Shown here: one piece after another, positions 1 to 10,659 of the stretch | How positions within the stretch are numbered: the first letter of the stretch is position 1 | Layout: the number at the start of each line of letters is the position of its first letter | Assembly (NCBI GenBank): GCA_018385315.1 | Contig: JAHAZJ010000208.1 | Coordinates: forward strand, 1-38,262 | Length of the DNA stretch: 38,262 nucleotides | Origin: Treponema sp. | GTDB taxonomy: Bacteria > Spirochaetota > Spirochaetia > Treponematales > Treponemataceae | Direction of reading: 5' to 3' | Program-made: the position numbers and the translations under genes | The notes under the pieces: generated by a model | Databases searched by the model: none | Seen by the model: only the letters and a program-made list of their open reading frames with translations | What the model was told of the DNA's origin: nothing

Positions 1-1
1 T

Positions 2-208
2 GAATGCGAAGTTGTTTCTTATGATGATAAAACAGGATGTACTGTGGCCAATATTGTAAATGTTTGTGCAGATGAATCTGTTTTGACAGACGGAAAAATT
101 GATCCTTCTAAATTAAATCCAATTACATATGATCCTGTTAATCATAAATATTTAAAATTGGGAGAAATTGCAGGTAACGCATTTTCTGATGGCAAAGCAT
201 TAATGTAA
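2..208 (+). CDS. Flavin reductase family protein / flavoredoxin-like, C-terminal fragment (5' truncated by window edge)
   Basis: Open frame from base 2 to TAA at 206-208; translation ECEVVSYDDKTGCTVANIVNVCADESVLTDGKIDPSKLNPITYDPVNHKYLKLGEIAGNAFSDGKALM resembles the C-terminus of flavin-reductase-like proteins. Confidence 0.7.
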   Translation, partial: ECEVVSYDDKTGCTVANIVNVCADESVLTDGKIDPSKLNPITYDPVNHKYLKLGEIAGNAFSDGKALM

Positions 209-210
209 GT

Positions 211-732
211 TTATTTTTTTTCATAGATTACGTAATCGTAAGAGATTCCATTTTCTGTTTTTGATTCAAGTATTGTTTTTTTCCAGCTTGAATTTATCTG
301 TGGAAAATAGGAATCTCCTTTTATTTTTAAATTAATTTCTGTTGCGTAGATTTTATTTGCTTTTGGTAAAGTCTGTTCGTATAAGCTTTGCCCACCTGCA
401 ATCAAAATTTCTTCCTGGTCTTTGCATAATTCAAAAGCTTCTTCTAAGGATGATGCAAACTGAATGGGAGGAATGGTTCCGCTAGTGGAAGGTTCATCTT
501 TTTGTATCTGCAAGAGGCTTTTTTTTCCATTATTTTTTGTTAGTACAATCAGCTTGCAGTAGGAAAGTGGTTTCCCAATTTCATCAAAAGATTTTCGCCC
601 CATTATTACAAATTTATTATTGCAAATCTTTTTAAAATAATTACGCTCAGAAGGAAGGTTCCATGGAATTTTCCCCTGAGCGCCAATTATATGTTCATTC
701 TTTGTATATGCTGCTAAAAGACTGATTGTCAT
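211..732 (-). CDS. folA: Dihydrofolate reductase
   Basis: MTISLLAAYTKNEHIIGAQGKIPWNLPSERNYFKKICNNKFVIMGRKSFDEIGKPL...EILIAGGQSLYEQTLPKANKIYATEI: typical DHFR motifs. Confidence 0.93.
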   Translation of the reverse strand: MTISLLAAYTKNEHIIGAQGKIPWNLPSERNYFKKICNNKFVIMGRKSFDEIGKPLSYCKLIVLTKNNGKKSLLQIQKDEPSTSGTIPPIQFASSLEEAFELCKDQEEILIAGGQSLYEQTLPKANKIYATEINLKIKGDSYFPQINSSWKKTILESKTENGISYDYVIYEKK

Positions 733-741
733 ATAGCAATA

Positions 742-1233
742 TTATGCATCAACTTCAACAAGCTGTGCAACTGGTTGTTTCTGGGAATAAACACTTCTGT
801 TGGTTTTATATGGATTTTTAAAGTTCTGAATCTGCTGGCGAATGCTATCAATATGAACTCTGAGCAAATCTCTGTTAATTTTATTCTGATTAAGAACTTT
901 ATTCTGTAAATCATTCAAATCATTCTGGATTTTTGTGATTGATTCCTGATCTGAATTTGGCATATTCTGATTTGCAGCCTTGTACATTCTTGTCATTGGT
1001 ACAATTACTTTCTGAAGATTTGCAATATTTTTTACAACCTGTTGTTCAAGCTCTGTATGTGCTAAAAGTGCTTCTGGATCTTCTTTAGAAATTGAATCCT
1101 GCTGTTTTTCAAGAACAGTTAAATATTCTTGAAATTTGTTTCTCTGCTGTTCCAAAAGTGCTCTGAATTTTTTTAATAATGCAACTCTTTCATTTAATTC
1201 TTCGTTTGTAAGTTCCATAACAGTACCTCCCAC
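742..1233 (-). CDS. FlgN-like flagellar protein (coiled-coil export chaperone family)
   Basis: Coiled-coil protein of about 160 aa with ELNERVALLKKFRALLEQQRNKFQEYLTVLEKQQDSI, directly upstream of and abutting fliS on the same strand. Family assignment rests on composition and neighbourhood. Confidence 0.6.
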   Translation of the reverse strand: MGGTVMELTNEELNERVALLKKFRALLEQQRNKFQEYLTVLEKQQDSISKEDPEALLAHTELEQQVVKNIANLQKVIVPMTRMYKAANQNMPNSDQESITKIQNDLNDLQNKVLNQNKINRDLLRVHIDSIRQQIQNFKNPYKTNRSVYSQKQPVAQLVEVDA

Positions 1234-1673
1234 TAGCCTGTAATGTTCAATGAGTTTTCAATCTTAGCTGCAGGAGCATTTGCTGTACTGTTTGCAACAA
1301 CTCTCCAGGAAGCAACAAGCTGACTCATCATATTTAATACAAATTCAATTTTCTTTCTGTTTTTTGTGATGCTGGCATCAACTAATTCTTCATTAAAATA
1401 TAAGTAGAGAGACATAAGATTTTTTGCTATTTCTCCACCTTTTTCCATATCTAAGGAAACCTGCAATTCTGTAATGATTGCTTGTGTTTTTTGAATGCAG
1501 ATTCCAAATTTTTCAATATTTGAAGGAATTACTTTTCCGTCTGAATTTATATATGAAAGGGCTGCAGTTAACTGTTTAATTGCTCCTTCATAAAGTAGTA
1601 CAACTAATCGTCCCTGACTTGCGGTACTAACGTTTGTTTTCTGATAGGCTGTGTAAGCATTTGAATAGGCCAT
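1233..1673 (-). CDS. fliS: Flagellar export chaperone FliS
   Basis: MAYSNAYTAYQKTNVSTASQGRLVVLLYEGAIKQLTAAL: FliS N-terminal pattern. Confidence 0.9.
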   Translation of the reverse strand: MAYSNAYTAYQKTNVSTASQGRLVVLLYEGAIKQLTAALSYINSDGKVIPSNIEKFGICIQKTQAIITELQVSLDMEKGGEIAKNLMSLYLYFNEELVDASITKNRKKIEFVLNMMSQLVASWRVVANSTANAPAAKIENSLNITG

Positions 1674-1803
1674 TCAAAATCCTCCTTGTATACAGTAGAT
1701 TTTCGGATTGGTAGAAAAAAACTTAAGGAAAAATTATCTTTTTTATCGACAATTCTATTCATTATTAGTATATTTTAAATATATTTCATATTCAGAGGGC
1801 CTC

Positions 1804-3831
1804 ATGGCAAATAATAGTAAGAAATCAAATTCACCAGATGATGAAAACGACCCTTTCAACTTTTTTAAGTTTCCTGGTCCAGACAGTAACAACAAAGGCG
1901 ACAATAATAAAAACAAGAAACCTGAAAATGGTCACAAAATTCCTTTTTTTGTTATCTTAATTGCTGTAATAGGATTTTTATTCCTTATTCAATCGTTAGC
2001 TTCTTCAGTTAGAAATGAAGGATTTATTGAGTATTCAAAATTCCGTTCTCTTGTAGAAAATGGAACAATTGTTAATGTGGAAATAAATGATTCCTATCTT
2101 ATTGGTTATGAAAAACCAACGACTGTAACAAATCAGACTGAAAAAAAAGGAATACAACTTTTTTCTGTAGATTCTGAACAGATTCAAAGAGGAAAGGCAT
2201 ATAAGGCAAAGGCAAATATAATTGTGCTTCCAGAATTAACAGCCTTAATGGATGAAAAAGGAATTTCATATACATTTATAATTAAAGAAAACAATGGTCT
2301 CTTGTCATTCCTTTTAACTTTTGGGTTCCCAATTGGATGTATACTTCTTCTCTATTATTTCCTTTTTAGAAAAATGGGCGGAGGCTCTGGTGGCGGCATG
2401 GGAAGCATTTTTAATGTTGGTGCATCTCGTGCAAAAGTTGTTGAAGAAGGAAAAACTAAAACCCGCTTCTCTGATGTGGCTGGTGTTGATGAAGCAAAAG
2501 AAGAGCTTGTGGAAGTAGTAGATTTCTTAAAGTCTCCTAAAAAATATACTGATATTGGTGGTAAGATTCCTAAAGGTGTTCTTTTAGTTGGACCTCCAGG
2601 AACTGGTAAAACATTGCTTGCTCGTGCCGTTGCAGGTGAAGCTGGCGTTCCATTCTTTAGAATCAGTGGTTCTGACTTTGTAGAAATGTTTGTTGGTGTT
2701 GGAGCTAGCCGTGTTCGAGATTTATTTAAGCAGGCTCGTGAAAAGGCTCCATGTATCATCTTTATTGACGAATTAGATGCAATTGGTAAAAGCCGTGTAA
2801 ACAATCTTAGTGGTAATGATGAACGGGAACAGACATTAAACCAGCTGCTTGTAGAAATGGATGGTTTTGATAATGAAAAAGGCTTGATTATCCTTGGTGC
2901 CACAAACCGTGCTGATATTCTTGACCCGGCATTGCTTCGTCCTGGTCGTTTTGACAGACAGGTTCCAGTTGAACGTCCTGATGTAAAGGGGCGTGAAGAA
3001 ATCCTTCGCATTCACTCTAAAAATGTAAAACTTGATGATGATGTTGATTTTGAATCAGTTGCTCATGGTACAACAGGATTTGCTGGTGCTGATTTGGCTA
3101 ACGTTGTAAATGAAGCTGCACTTCTTGCAGTTAGAAATGGTCGCAAGAAGGTTTCAATGGTTGATTTCAATGATGCCATTGATAAAGTTAGCATTGGTCT
3201 TAAGAAAAAGACTCGTTCTGAAAATGAAAAGGAACGAAAGATTGTTGCAATTCACGAAACAGGCCATGCTTTAATGGGGGCTTTTACACCAGATTATCCT
3301 CCTGTAAACAAAATTACAGTTGTGCCTCGTTCCCATGGTGTTGGTGGTTTTACTCAGTATCGTGAAGAACAGGAAAAATCACTTAAAACAAAAACTGATT
3401 TAATTAATGAAGTTGATGTTTTGCTTGGTGGTCGTGCTGCTGAACAGGTAATGTTTAATGAAGTTTCTACCGGTGCTTCAAATGATATCAGTCGTGCAAC
3501 TGATATAGTAAAGAGTATGATTACTGATTATGGTATGAGTGATAAGTTCCCTAACATGACTCTTGGAAAAGGTGTTCGTGGTTATAGTGGTGGTGAGCCA
3601 GAATTGATTCGAGAATTTAGTGAAGAAACACAGAAATATATTGATGAAGAAATTGCAAGAATAGTAAATGAACGATATAAAAATGCCATAAATGTTCTTA
3701 AAAAACATAAAGAATTAATAAATGTAGTTGCAAATACACTTCTTGAAAAAGAAACAATAGATGGAAAAACTTTCTCGGAATTGGTTGAAGCCGAAAAGCA
3801 CTGTGCTTCACTAATTGACGGAAAAGAGTAA
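1804..3831 (+). CDS. ftsH: ATP-dependent zinc metalloprotease FtsH
   Basis: Walker [12 protein letters not shown] region, HETGH zinc site. The ORF track starts at 1708, but the ATG at 1804 (MANNSKKSN, preceded by a purine-rich stretch) is the more likely start. Confidence 0.97.
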   Translation: MANNSKKSNSPDDENDPFNFFKFPGPDSNNKGDNNKNKKPENGHKIPFFVILIAVIGFLFLIQSLASSVRNEGFIEYSKFRSLVENGTIVNVEINDSYLIGYEKPTTVTNQTEKKGIQLFSVDSEQIQRGKAYKAKANIIVLPELTALMDEKGISYTFIIKENNGLLSFLLTFGFPIGCILLLYYFLFRKMGGGSGGGMGSIFNVGASRAKVVEEGKTKTRFSDVAGVDEAKEELVEVVDFLKSPKKYTDIGGKIPKGVLLVGPPGTGKTLLARAVAGEAGVPFFRISGSDFVEMFVGVGASRVRDLFKQAREKAPCIIFIDELDAIGKSRVNNLSGNDEREQTLNQLLVEMDGFDNEKGLIILGATNRADILDPALLRPGRFDRQVPVERPDVKGREEILRIHSKNVKLDDDVDFESVAHGTTGFAGADLANVVNEAALLAVRNGRKKVSMVDFNDAIDKVSIGLKKKTRSENEKERKIVAIHETGHALMGAFTPDYPPVNKITVVPRSHGVGGFTQYREEQEKSLKTKTDLINEVDVLLGGRAAEQVMFNEVSTGASNDISRATDIVKSMITDYGMSDKFPNMTLGKGVRGYSGGEPELIREFSEETQKYIDEEIARIVNERYKNAINVLKKHKELINVVANTLLEKETIDGKTFSELVEAEKHCASLIDGKE

Positions 3832-3859
3832 GTATTCTAAAATAAATAAGGTTAACGTT

Positions 3860-4525
3860 ATGAATAGAATGCGAAAAAGTATTATTTTAAGTCTTGTTCT
3901 TTTGTGTTGTGCAACAGCAGGTTTGTCTGCACAGATTACAACTGCCAGTGCATATTTTAAGGCTATTTCAGAATATTATGCTTCCTTAAAAGACTATGAA
4001 GTTGACTTTCAGATTACAATTAATAAGAAAGAAACAAGTGGTTCTTTATCATTTTTAGCTCCTAACTTTGTAAGAATGGACTATGTTGAACCAGCAAACC
4101 AGGTCATTTGTTTTAATGGAGATAATTTAACAATGTATCTTCCAGAAACAGGTGCTGTAATGCAGCAAGAGCCAGAAGGTGCCTCTGCAAAAACTTCCAT
4201 GGGACTTTCATTACTAAGTCGCTATTATACTGTTTCCTATGAATCAGGACAGGCTGCAGTTCCTCTTGATGAAAACTCTATGGAGCAGGTTGTTAAGTTT
4301 ATTCTATATCGTAAAAGTAGTGCAGAAGCCTTTAGATATATAAAAATTGCTGTTAATCCTGATACAAAATTGATTCGACGTATGGAAGCTGTTACTCCTG
4401 CTGGCGTAACATTTGTTTTCAACTTTACAAATTACAAATTGAATCAAGGTATTTCGGAAAAACGATTTGTATATGATCCACCTAGTTCTGCAAATAATTT
4501 AAACAACTTCTTGTTTACGGAGTAA
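3860..4525 (+). CDS. LolA-like outer-membrane lipoprotein carrier protein
   Basis: Signal peptide MNRMRKSIILSLVLLCCATAGLSA followed by a LolA-like region (YYASLKDYEVDFQITINKKETSGSLSFLAPNFVRMDY). Start at 3860 preferred over 3815. Confidence 0.75.
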   Translation: MNRMRKSIILSLVLLCCATAGLSAQITTASAYFKAISEYYASLKDYEVDFQITINKKETSGSLSFLAPNFVRMDYVEPANQVICFNGDNLTMYLPETGAVMQQEPEGASAKTSMGLSLLSRYYTVSYESGQAAVPLDENSMEQVVKFILYRKSSAEAFRYIKIAVNPDTKLIRRMEAVTPAGVTFVFNFTNYKLNQGISEKRFVYDPPSSANNLNNFLFTE

Positions 4526-4533
4526 TTTAAAAA

Positions 4534-5622
4534 ATGGATAGTTTCGGAGAAATTTTACACAATACCCGTGTTCAGAAAAATCTTGATTTGGACAGAGTTG
4601 CTAGAGAAATTTCAATTGATAAAAGATATCTCCAGGGATTGGAAGACGAAGATAATTCTGTTTTCCCTGGTGAAGCATATATGATTGGTTTTTTACGAAA
4701 CTATTCAAACTATTTGGAATTAAATACAGATTTAATGCTTAAATTATATAACAATAAGAAAATTCAGGAATCTCCTGTTCCTGTTGAACTTATTGCTAAA
4801 CCAAAGCCAACATGGTTGTTACCAGCTATTATAGTTCCTTCTGTTTTGGTTCTTGGTGTAATTCTTTTTATATCTATTATGCTTGTAAACAAAAATAAAC
4901 AGGAAGACGATCCTTCTGTCGTAGTTTCAAGTAAAATCAAAAATAAGCAATACGAAATAGGGGATGAAAAATTTACCCAGCGTGTATATAAAGGGGATCA
5001 GATTCTTGTTCCTTCTGGAAATAATCCAATTGTTTTAACTGTTCATGATACTTTATCTTCTTTTGGTATTGATACACCATCTGGGGTTTTCTATACAGAT
5101 TTGGCAGAAGAATCAGAAATTGATATTGATGGTGATTCAAATCCTGATTTAATTATTTATGTTTCAGATCTTTCTTATACAGATGAAAACCGAGGTGCTG
5201 AAGTAAATATTCTTGCAAGACATGGTGTTTCAAGTTCTGGTTCAGATGTTTATACAGAAGATATTCCATTTATTGCTGATGTAAAATCTTCACATCCTCA
5301 AAAAGTTATTATTGAAGATAACAGAGCGTATCCATTTACTGTTACTGCAAGCTTCTTAAATAACGTATTGTTCAGAGATAAAGTTGATAATTCTGAAGCT
5401 GTAGAAACATATTTCTCTAAAGGTGAAGTGTTTACTGCAAATCCACATAATGGTATTCGAATGTGGATTTCTAATAGCAATTCTGTACGCTTTACAATTA
5501 ATGCTGACACTAAAACTTATAATATTGATATTGGTAAAGCAGGCCACGTTCTTGTAGAAGATATTAAGTGGATTAAAGATACTGATGGTAGATATCGTTT
5601 GGTGGTAATCGAGCTTGACTAA
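4534..5622 (+). CDS. RodZ-like HTH-domain membrane protein
   Basis: N-terminal HTH (FGEILHNTRVQKNLDLDRVAREISIDKRYLQGLEDED), single TM segment near aa 95-115, extracytoplasmic C-terminal region. Confidence 0.75.
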   Translation: MDSFGEILHNTRVQKNLDLDRVAREISIDKRYLQGLEDEDNSVFPGEAYMIGFLRNYSNYLELNTDLMLKLYNNKKIQESPVPVELIAKPKPTWLLPAIIVPSVLVLGVILFISIMLVNKNKQEDDPSVVVSSKIKNKQYEIGDEKFTQRVYKGDQILVPSGNNPIVLTVHDTLSSFGIDTPSGVFYTDLAEESEIDIDGDSNPDLIIYVSDLSYTDENRGAEVNILARHGVSSSGSDVYTEDIPFIADVKSSHPQKVIIEDNRAYPFTVTASFLNNVLFRDKVDNSEAVETYFSKGEVFTANPHNGIRMWISNSNSVRFTINADTKTYNIDIGKAGHVLVEDIKWIKDTDGRYRLVVIELD

Positions 5623-7036
5623 ATTTTATATTGATCAGCATGGGTGTGCTAAAAATCAGACTGATGGTGAATTAATTGCCAGTTATCTTATGGATGCTGG
5701 ATACCAGCTTACTTCAAATCCTGATAAAGCTGATTTTATTTATATAAACACATGTGGTTTTATTGAATCTGCTAAGAAAGAAAGCATTACAGCAATTTAT
5801 GACATTAAAGCCTCATATCCAAAAGCAAAACTGATTCTTGGTGGTTGTCTTGCTCAGCGTTATTCTAAAGACCTTTATGATTCCATGAAAGAATTGGATG
5901 GAGTTTTTGGTAACGGAGACTTAACAAAGATTTCTGATTTTATGAAAGTTCTGGAATATAAACGATGTCTCCAGACTTATGAACAAAAGGGCATTGCGGA
6001 AGGTAACAGACCTGTTTTGTTTAATTACAAAGGTGCTGCTTTTGTAAAAATTACAGAAGGTTGTTCAAATCATTGTTCTTTCTGTGCTATTCCTTTAATT
6101 CGTGGTGAACTTAGAAGTCGTAAACCGGAAAGTGTTGTTAAAGAGATTCAGCAGCTGGTTTCTAATGGTGTTTATGAAATAAATCTTATTGGCCAGGATT
6201 TAGCTGCATATGGAACTGGTGCCGAAGATTTTCAGCTGGAAAACAAGAATCTGTCTCCATTAGCTCAGTTATTTCAAATGATTTCTAAAATAGAAGGGGA
6301 TTTTATTGTACGTCCTCTTTATATTCATCCTGATCATTTTAATAAAGATATTATTCCTGTTATGCAGGCTGATAAACGTTTTGTTCCCTATTTTGACATT
6401 CCATTCCAAAGTGGCGACAGTCAGATTATTAAGGCTATGAATCGTGTTGGTCCAGCGGAAAAATACATTGAAACTATAAAATTTATCCGTAGTTCTTTTC
6501 AGCGTTCAATTTTGCGAACAACTTTCTTAACTGGTTTTCCAGGTGAAACTGATGAAGCTGCAGAAAATACAAAAGCTTTCCTTCAGCAGATTCAACCGGA
6601 TTGGTCTGGATGTTTTCCATATAGTCGGGAAGAAGATACCCCTGCTTATAATCTGAAAAAACGGGTTTCTGAAAAAGTTGCTGTTAGTCGTGCAAATGCT
6701 TTAGAAGAAATTCAGAGTGGAATTACAGAAGAAAGATTGCAGCAATGGGTTGGTCAGGAAGTTCCTGTTCTCATAGAAGAAATTGTAGAATTATCTAGGG
6801 AAGCAGAAGATCAGGGGGAAGGGCTGGCAATTGGACGTTCATGGTTCCAGGCTCCAGATGTAGATGGTTGTATTGTAATCCGCTATGACCGGGATGATAA
6901 AAAGCAAGCTGATATTATGAAAGCCGGTAATGTGGTAAATGCAAAAATCCTTGCTGTTACTGGTGTTGATTTGGATTCCAGACTTATAGGGTTGAAAAAG
7001 GAATTCAAACAAAATAAAATCAATTTTAGTTTATAA
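5615..7036 (+). CDS. rimO: Ribosomal protein uS12 methylthiotransferase
   Basis: MTKFYIDQHGCAKNQTDGE N-terminus, radical-SAM CSNHCSFCAIP, C-terminal TRAM-like region. TTG start overlaps the upstream gene by 8 nt. Confidence 0.93.
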   Translation: MTKFYIDQHGCAKNQTDGELIASYLMDAGYQLTSNPDKADFIYINTCGFIESAKKESITAIYDIKASYPKAKLILGGCLAQRYSKDLYDSMKELDGVFGNGDLTKISDFMKVLEYKRCLQTYEQKGIAEGNRPVLFNYKGAAFVKITEGCSNHCSFCAIPLIRGELRSRKPESVVKEIQQLVSNGVYEINLIGQDLAAYGTGAEDFQLENKNLSPLAQLFQMISKIEGDFIVRPLYIHPDHFNKDIIPVMQADKRFVPYFDIPFQSGDSQIIKAMNRVGPAEKYIETIKFIRSSFQRSILRTTFLTGFPGETDEAAENTKAFLQQIQPDWSGCFPYSREEDTPAYNLKKRVSEKVAVSRANALEEIQSGITEERLQQWVGQEVPVLIEEIVELSREAEDQGEGLAIGRSWFQAPDVDGCIVIRYDRDDKKQADIMKAGNVVNAKILAVTGVDLDSRLIGLKKEFKQNKINFSL

Positions 7037-7089
7037 AAAAATTCGAAAATCATTATTATTATTTTAAATTTATTTTAAAGGTGTAAAAC

Positions 7090-9264
7090 GTGACTGAAGA
7101 CTTGGAAAAATATATGCTCACGCTTAATCCTGAACAAAAGGCCGCAGTAGAGCATGAAGGCTCCCCACTTTTAATACTTGCAGGAGCTGGTTCGGGAAAA
7201 ACAAGAGTAATTACAACAAAAATTGCATACCTTATTCAGGAAAAATTTGTAGATCCATATTCCATTCTTTCTGTTACATTTACAAAAAAGGCCGCTAACG
7301 AAATGCGCCAGAGAGCAGTTGGTCTTGAACCTGGCGCAAATCATGCACAAATCCGTACTTTTCACTCTTTTGGTTCCTGGTTTTTAAGAAAATATAATGA
7401 AGCAGCCGGTTTAATTGACAGTTTTACAGTTTATGATGATGATGCATCGGCTATTCTTATTAAAAAAGCAATTCCTTCTTTATCTGCAAAAGAAAGTCGC
7501 CTGGCAGCAAAACAGATTGCTCTTGCAAAGGATTACTGTCTTGGTCCTGAAGATGATCTTTCTATTTTAAATAGTGAATTTGATATAAATGATATTTATG
7601 AGAAATATGAAAAGCGATTAAAAGCAACTGGAAATACAGATTTTGGTGATCTTATTATGCTTCCATATCTGGTTATGGAACAGAATCCTGAAATTGCCAC
7701 TTCTATTCATTCTCGTTTTAAAGTAATTATGGTAGATGAATATCAGGATTCAAATATTGCTCAATTTAAGCTTTTACAAAAAATTTCAGGTGTAAAAGAT
7801 GGAAATGATTCTTACGTTTGCGTGGTTGGTGATGATGACCAGTCTATCTATCATTTCCGTGGTGCAGAAGTTTCAAATATTCTGTCTTTTGAAAAGCAGT
7901 TCCCGGGAACACAAATAATTAAACTAGAAAGAAATTATCGTTCTTCGGGAAAGATTTTAAAGGCAGCAGATTTAGTTGTTCATAATAATCAGGGACGAAT
8001 TGGTAAAACTTTAATTGCAGAAAGGGGAGAAGGTGGAACTCCTGTAATGGCTTTTTTAGAAGATTCTAATCAGGAAACTGGATTCTGTGCAGAATTAATT
8101 CAAAAATCTGTTGATAGTGGTGCTTCTTATAAAGACTGGGCTGTGCTTTACAGAACAAATGCTCAGTCTCTTGGATTCGAAAAAGAATTCATTCATAGAA
8201 AAATTCCTTATTTTGTTGTAGGTTCCCTTAAGTTTTATGAGCGAGAAGAAATTAAAGATGCATTGGCATATCTTTCTTTGTGTGCAAATCCAAGAGATGA
8301 AATTTCCTTTGGGAGAATTGTAAATAAACCTGCTCGTGGAATTGGAGAAAAAAAACAGCAGCAGATTATAGAAAAAGCATTTTCTGGAACTGATGAAAAC
8401 GGAAATAATGTTTATAAAGATTTACTGGAAACCCTGGAAGAAGTGGCACAATCATTTCCTAAAAAAGCAAAGGAACAGGCTCTTGATTTTGTAAAACTTT
8501 ATGAAAAATTTAGAAATGCATTTTCATCTGAAAAAAAATTATCACAAGTTTTAGAAACAATTATTTTTGACTCTGGACTAGAAGCTTTATATAAAGCAGA
8601 AGATGAAGTAGAAGGAACCCAGAGAGTAGAAAACTTACGGGAATTGATTAATACTGCCTTGCCCTATGCCGGTTCTGTTCAGGGACTTATTGATTTTCTT
8701 GATGCAATTAATCTTGACAGAACTTTGGCAGAAGAAGAAAACGAAAATGAAGATTCTGTTACTTTAATTACACTTCATAATACAAAAGGTCTGGAGTTTA
8801 ATAAGGTTATTATTACTGGTCTTGAAGATGGTGTATTTCCTCGCACTGATAAACAGGGTGCAGATTTGGAAGAAGAACGCCGCTTGTTTTATGTTGGAAT
8901 TACTCGAGCTAAAGATGAACTTTATGTTACAAGTGCAGCCCACAGAGTTATGTATGGCAGCTGGCAGATGATGCGACCTAGTGGTTTTTTAAGTGAAGCA
9001 AGAGAGGCTTTTAAGATTATTGGAAAGCGTCCTTATATGTTTGCAGCGGCTTCAGATGTAAAGTCTTTTGGTAGTGAAAGTTCTATTTCTGAAAAATGGA
9101 AAAAGGGAACAAAAGTTTATAATGATGATTATGGTTATGGTGTTATAATTCAGACTGAAGAGAGTGCAGGTGAACTTATAGTGACAGTGCAATTTGAAAA
9201 TGGTGGAAAGAAAAAATTTCTGCCTCAGTATCAGGCAAAGAAATTGGAAATTATTAAGGATTAA
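7090..9264 (+). CDS. UvrD/Rep/PcrA-family superfamily 1 DNA helicase
   Basis: GTG start; LNPEQKAAVEHEGSPLLILAGAGSGKTRVITTKIAYLI, VDEYQDSN, GDDDQSIYHFRGA, TLHNTKGLEF, RRLFYVGITRAK. Confidence 0.95.
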   Translation: MTEDLEKYMLTLNPEQKAAVEHEGSPLLILAGAGSGKTRVITTKIAYLIQEKFVDPYSILSVTFTKKAANEMRQRAVGLEPGANHAQIRTFHSFGSWFLRKYNEAAGLIDSFTVYDDDASAILIKKAIPSLSAKESRLAAKQIALAKDYCLGPEDDLSILNSEFDINDIYEKYEKRLKATGNTDFGDLIMLPYLVMEQNPEIATSIHSRFKVIMVDEYQDSNIAQFKLLQKISGVKDGNDSYVCVVGDDDQSIYHFRGAEVSNILSFEKQFPGTQIIKLERNYRSSGKILKAADLVVHNNQGRIGKTLIAERGEGGTPVMAFLEDSNQETGFCAELIQKSVDSGASYKDWAVLYRTNAQSLGFEKEFIHRKIPYFVVGSLKFYEREEIKDALAYLSLCANPRDEISFGRIVNKPARGIGEKKQQQIIEKAFSGTDENGNNVYKDLLETLEEVAQSFPKKAKEQALDFVKLYEKFRNAFSSEKKLSQVLETIIFDSGLEALYKAEDEVEGTQRVENLRELINTALPYAGSVQGLIDFLDAINLDRTLAEEENENEDSVTLITLHNTKGLEFNKVIITGLEDGVFPRTDKQGADLEEERRLFYVGITRAKDELYVTSAAHRVMYGSWQMMRPSGFLSEAREAFKIIGKRPYMFAAASDVKSFGSESSISEKWKKGTKVYNDDYGYGVIIQTEESAGELIVTVQFENGGKKKFLPQYQAKKLEIIKD

Positions 9265-9275
9265 TAATAAAAAAA

Positions 9276-9300
9276 GGCTGGATTGTTTTCCAGCCAGTTT
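9276..9300. terminator. Bidirectional Rho-independent terminator between converging genes
   Basis: A-run, then GGCTGGA ttgttt TCCAGCC (7-bp perfect stem, 9276-9295), then T-rich tail; lies between a + strand helicase and a - strand OmpA gene. Confidence 0.85.
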
Positions 9301-9302
9301 TG

Positions 9303-10652
9303 TTACCAGTCTCTCTGAATATATGTGGCTCTTGGGCGGGCAACAATTTCTACACGACGGTTTTGTTTTCGACCCTCTTCGGTGTCATTATTAGCAATTG
9401 GTAGTGTGCCTCCACAACCTTTGGAAGTCATAATATTGCGGTTTATTCCTTCAGACACCAGTGCATTCACAACCGCCTGAGCACGATCAATAGAAAGATT
9501 AAGCTGACCTGTAGGTTTTCCAACATCAGCAGTATGTCCTTCCACCATAATTGTGTATCCATCGTCTAAAAGGATATTCTTAAGGTCTTCAGCAATCATT
9601 TTAATCTTTTTTTCTTCCCCTGGTAATAATTTTGAAGAATCAGGATAGAAGTTTAATTGAACAATGTATTTTGGGCCTTCAATTGTTTCGTCAAATGTTA
9701 TACCTTCGATTACATTAGTCAGTAAGTGCTGCTGTGCTTCTTCAACCTTGGCATAATATAATTCATCTTTTTCTGGAACTGCAATATTATAAATCAATTG
9801 TTCCTGATCCAATAAAATAACCACTTTGCCCTGTTTTAATAATTCCACATTTTCTGGAACAGTCAGGATTTTTAATGCATCCCTTCGTTTAATAACAGGA
9901 TCTGTTCTATTGCGTCCAAAAACTTCTGTGGCTTTTATATACAAAGGATCTGAACCAATTCTATTTGCATAACGGGCAGGATTTTCTGTGTAATCAAAGG
10001 CAACCAAACCAGACTGTTTAATTACTTCTGGATCAACCATTCCTTTTTCAAAAATTGTGTTCATGTTTTCATCCCAGATTTTTGGGAAAAGACAGGGATA
10101 TGTATTGTCTTTTACATATTCACCATGAACAGGGTTTTTTCCTCGAGCATCAATAATAATTCCTGTGTAAGGACGACTTGGTACATCTTCAATAGGTTCT
10201 TCCGGTGAGTAGGGGTAACGATGTTTAATTAACAGCTGACCAAGTTTATCAATATCCAGTGTATTTGTTGTTTTTAGAGAATTTGCATCGCTGGTAAAAA
10301 CATCTGGTGTTTTATATCCCTTTTGAATGAAGGCTTGAACTTGTGGTAAAGTAATATTTTCATTTACTACATAATCTGCAATGTGTTTTGAAGAATCAGC
10401 ATATAAATATAATAATGGATCTTGAATCAATTGGGGCATCTTCATTGTAATGGCGGAAGAGGCTTGTTTTTTACCTGAAGGCATAACAATTTGAGCTTTT
10501 TTTGTATCCATTTTAATATTTGAAACAAATTTTCGTGTTACCCAGTTTATACTGCTGGTAGATTCAATAGTTCCTTTTGGCAAAGAAAAAGCAGCCTGGG
10601 CGAAACAGATTGAAATTAATACTAGAAATGATTTTTTTAATGTCTTCTTCAT
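9303..10652 (-). CDS. OmpA-family C-terminal domain protein
   Basis: Signal peptide; C-terminal NFYPDSSKLLPGEEKKIKMIAEDL...MVEGHTADVGKPTGQLNLSIDRAQAVVNAL...RKQNRRVEIV is an OmpA peptidoglycan-binding domain. Confidence 0.88.
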   Translation of the reverse strand: MKKTLKKSFLVLISICFAQAAFSLPKGTIESTSSINWVTRKFVSNIKMDTKKAQIVMPSGKKQASSAITMKMPQLIQDPLLYLYADSSKHIADYVVNENITLPQVQAFIQKGYKTPDVFTSDANSLKTTNTLDIDKLGQLLIKHRYPYSPEEPIEDVPSRPYTGIIIDARGKNPVHGEYVKDNTYPCLFPKIWDENMNTIFEKGMVDPEVIKQSGLVAFDYTENPARYANRIGSDPLYIKATEVFGRNRTDPVIKRRDALKILTVPENVELLKQGKVVILLDQEQLIYNIAVPEKDELYYAKVEEAQQHLLTNVIEGITFDETIEGPKYIVQLNFYPDSSKLLPGEEKKIKMIAEDLKNILLDDGYTIMVEGHTADVGKPTGQLNLSIDRAQAVVNALVSEGINRNIMTSKGCGGTLPIANNDTEEGRKQNRRVEIVARPRATYIQRDW

Positions 10653-10659
10653 TCTTCTT

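Noticed and set aside
1708-1803. N-terminal extension of FtsH in the ORF track (MVEKNLRKNYLFYRQFYSLLVYFKYISYSEGL)
   Set aside because: Likely over-extended start across the divergent promoter region; ATG 1804 fits known FtsH architecture better.
2355-3011. 218-aa minus-strand ORF opposite ftsH
   Set aside because: Antisense to strongly conserved ftsH coding sequence; Ser/Pro/Arg-rich composition typical of a shadow frame.
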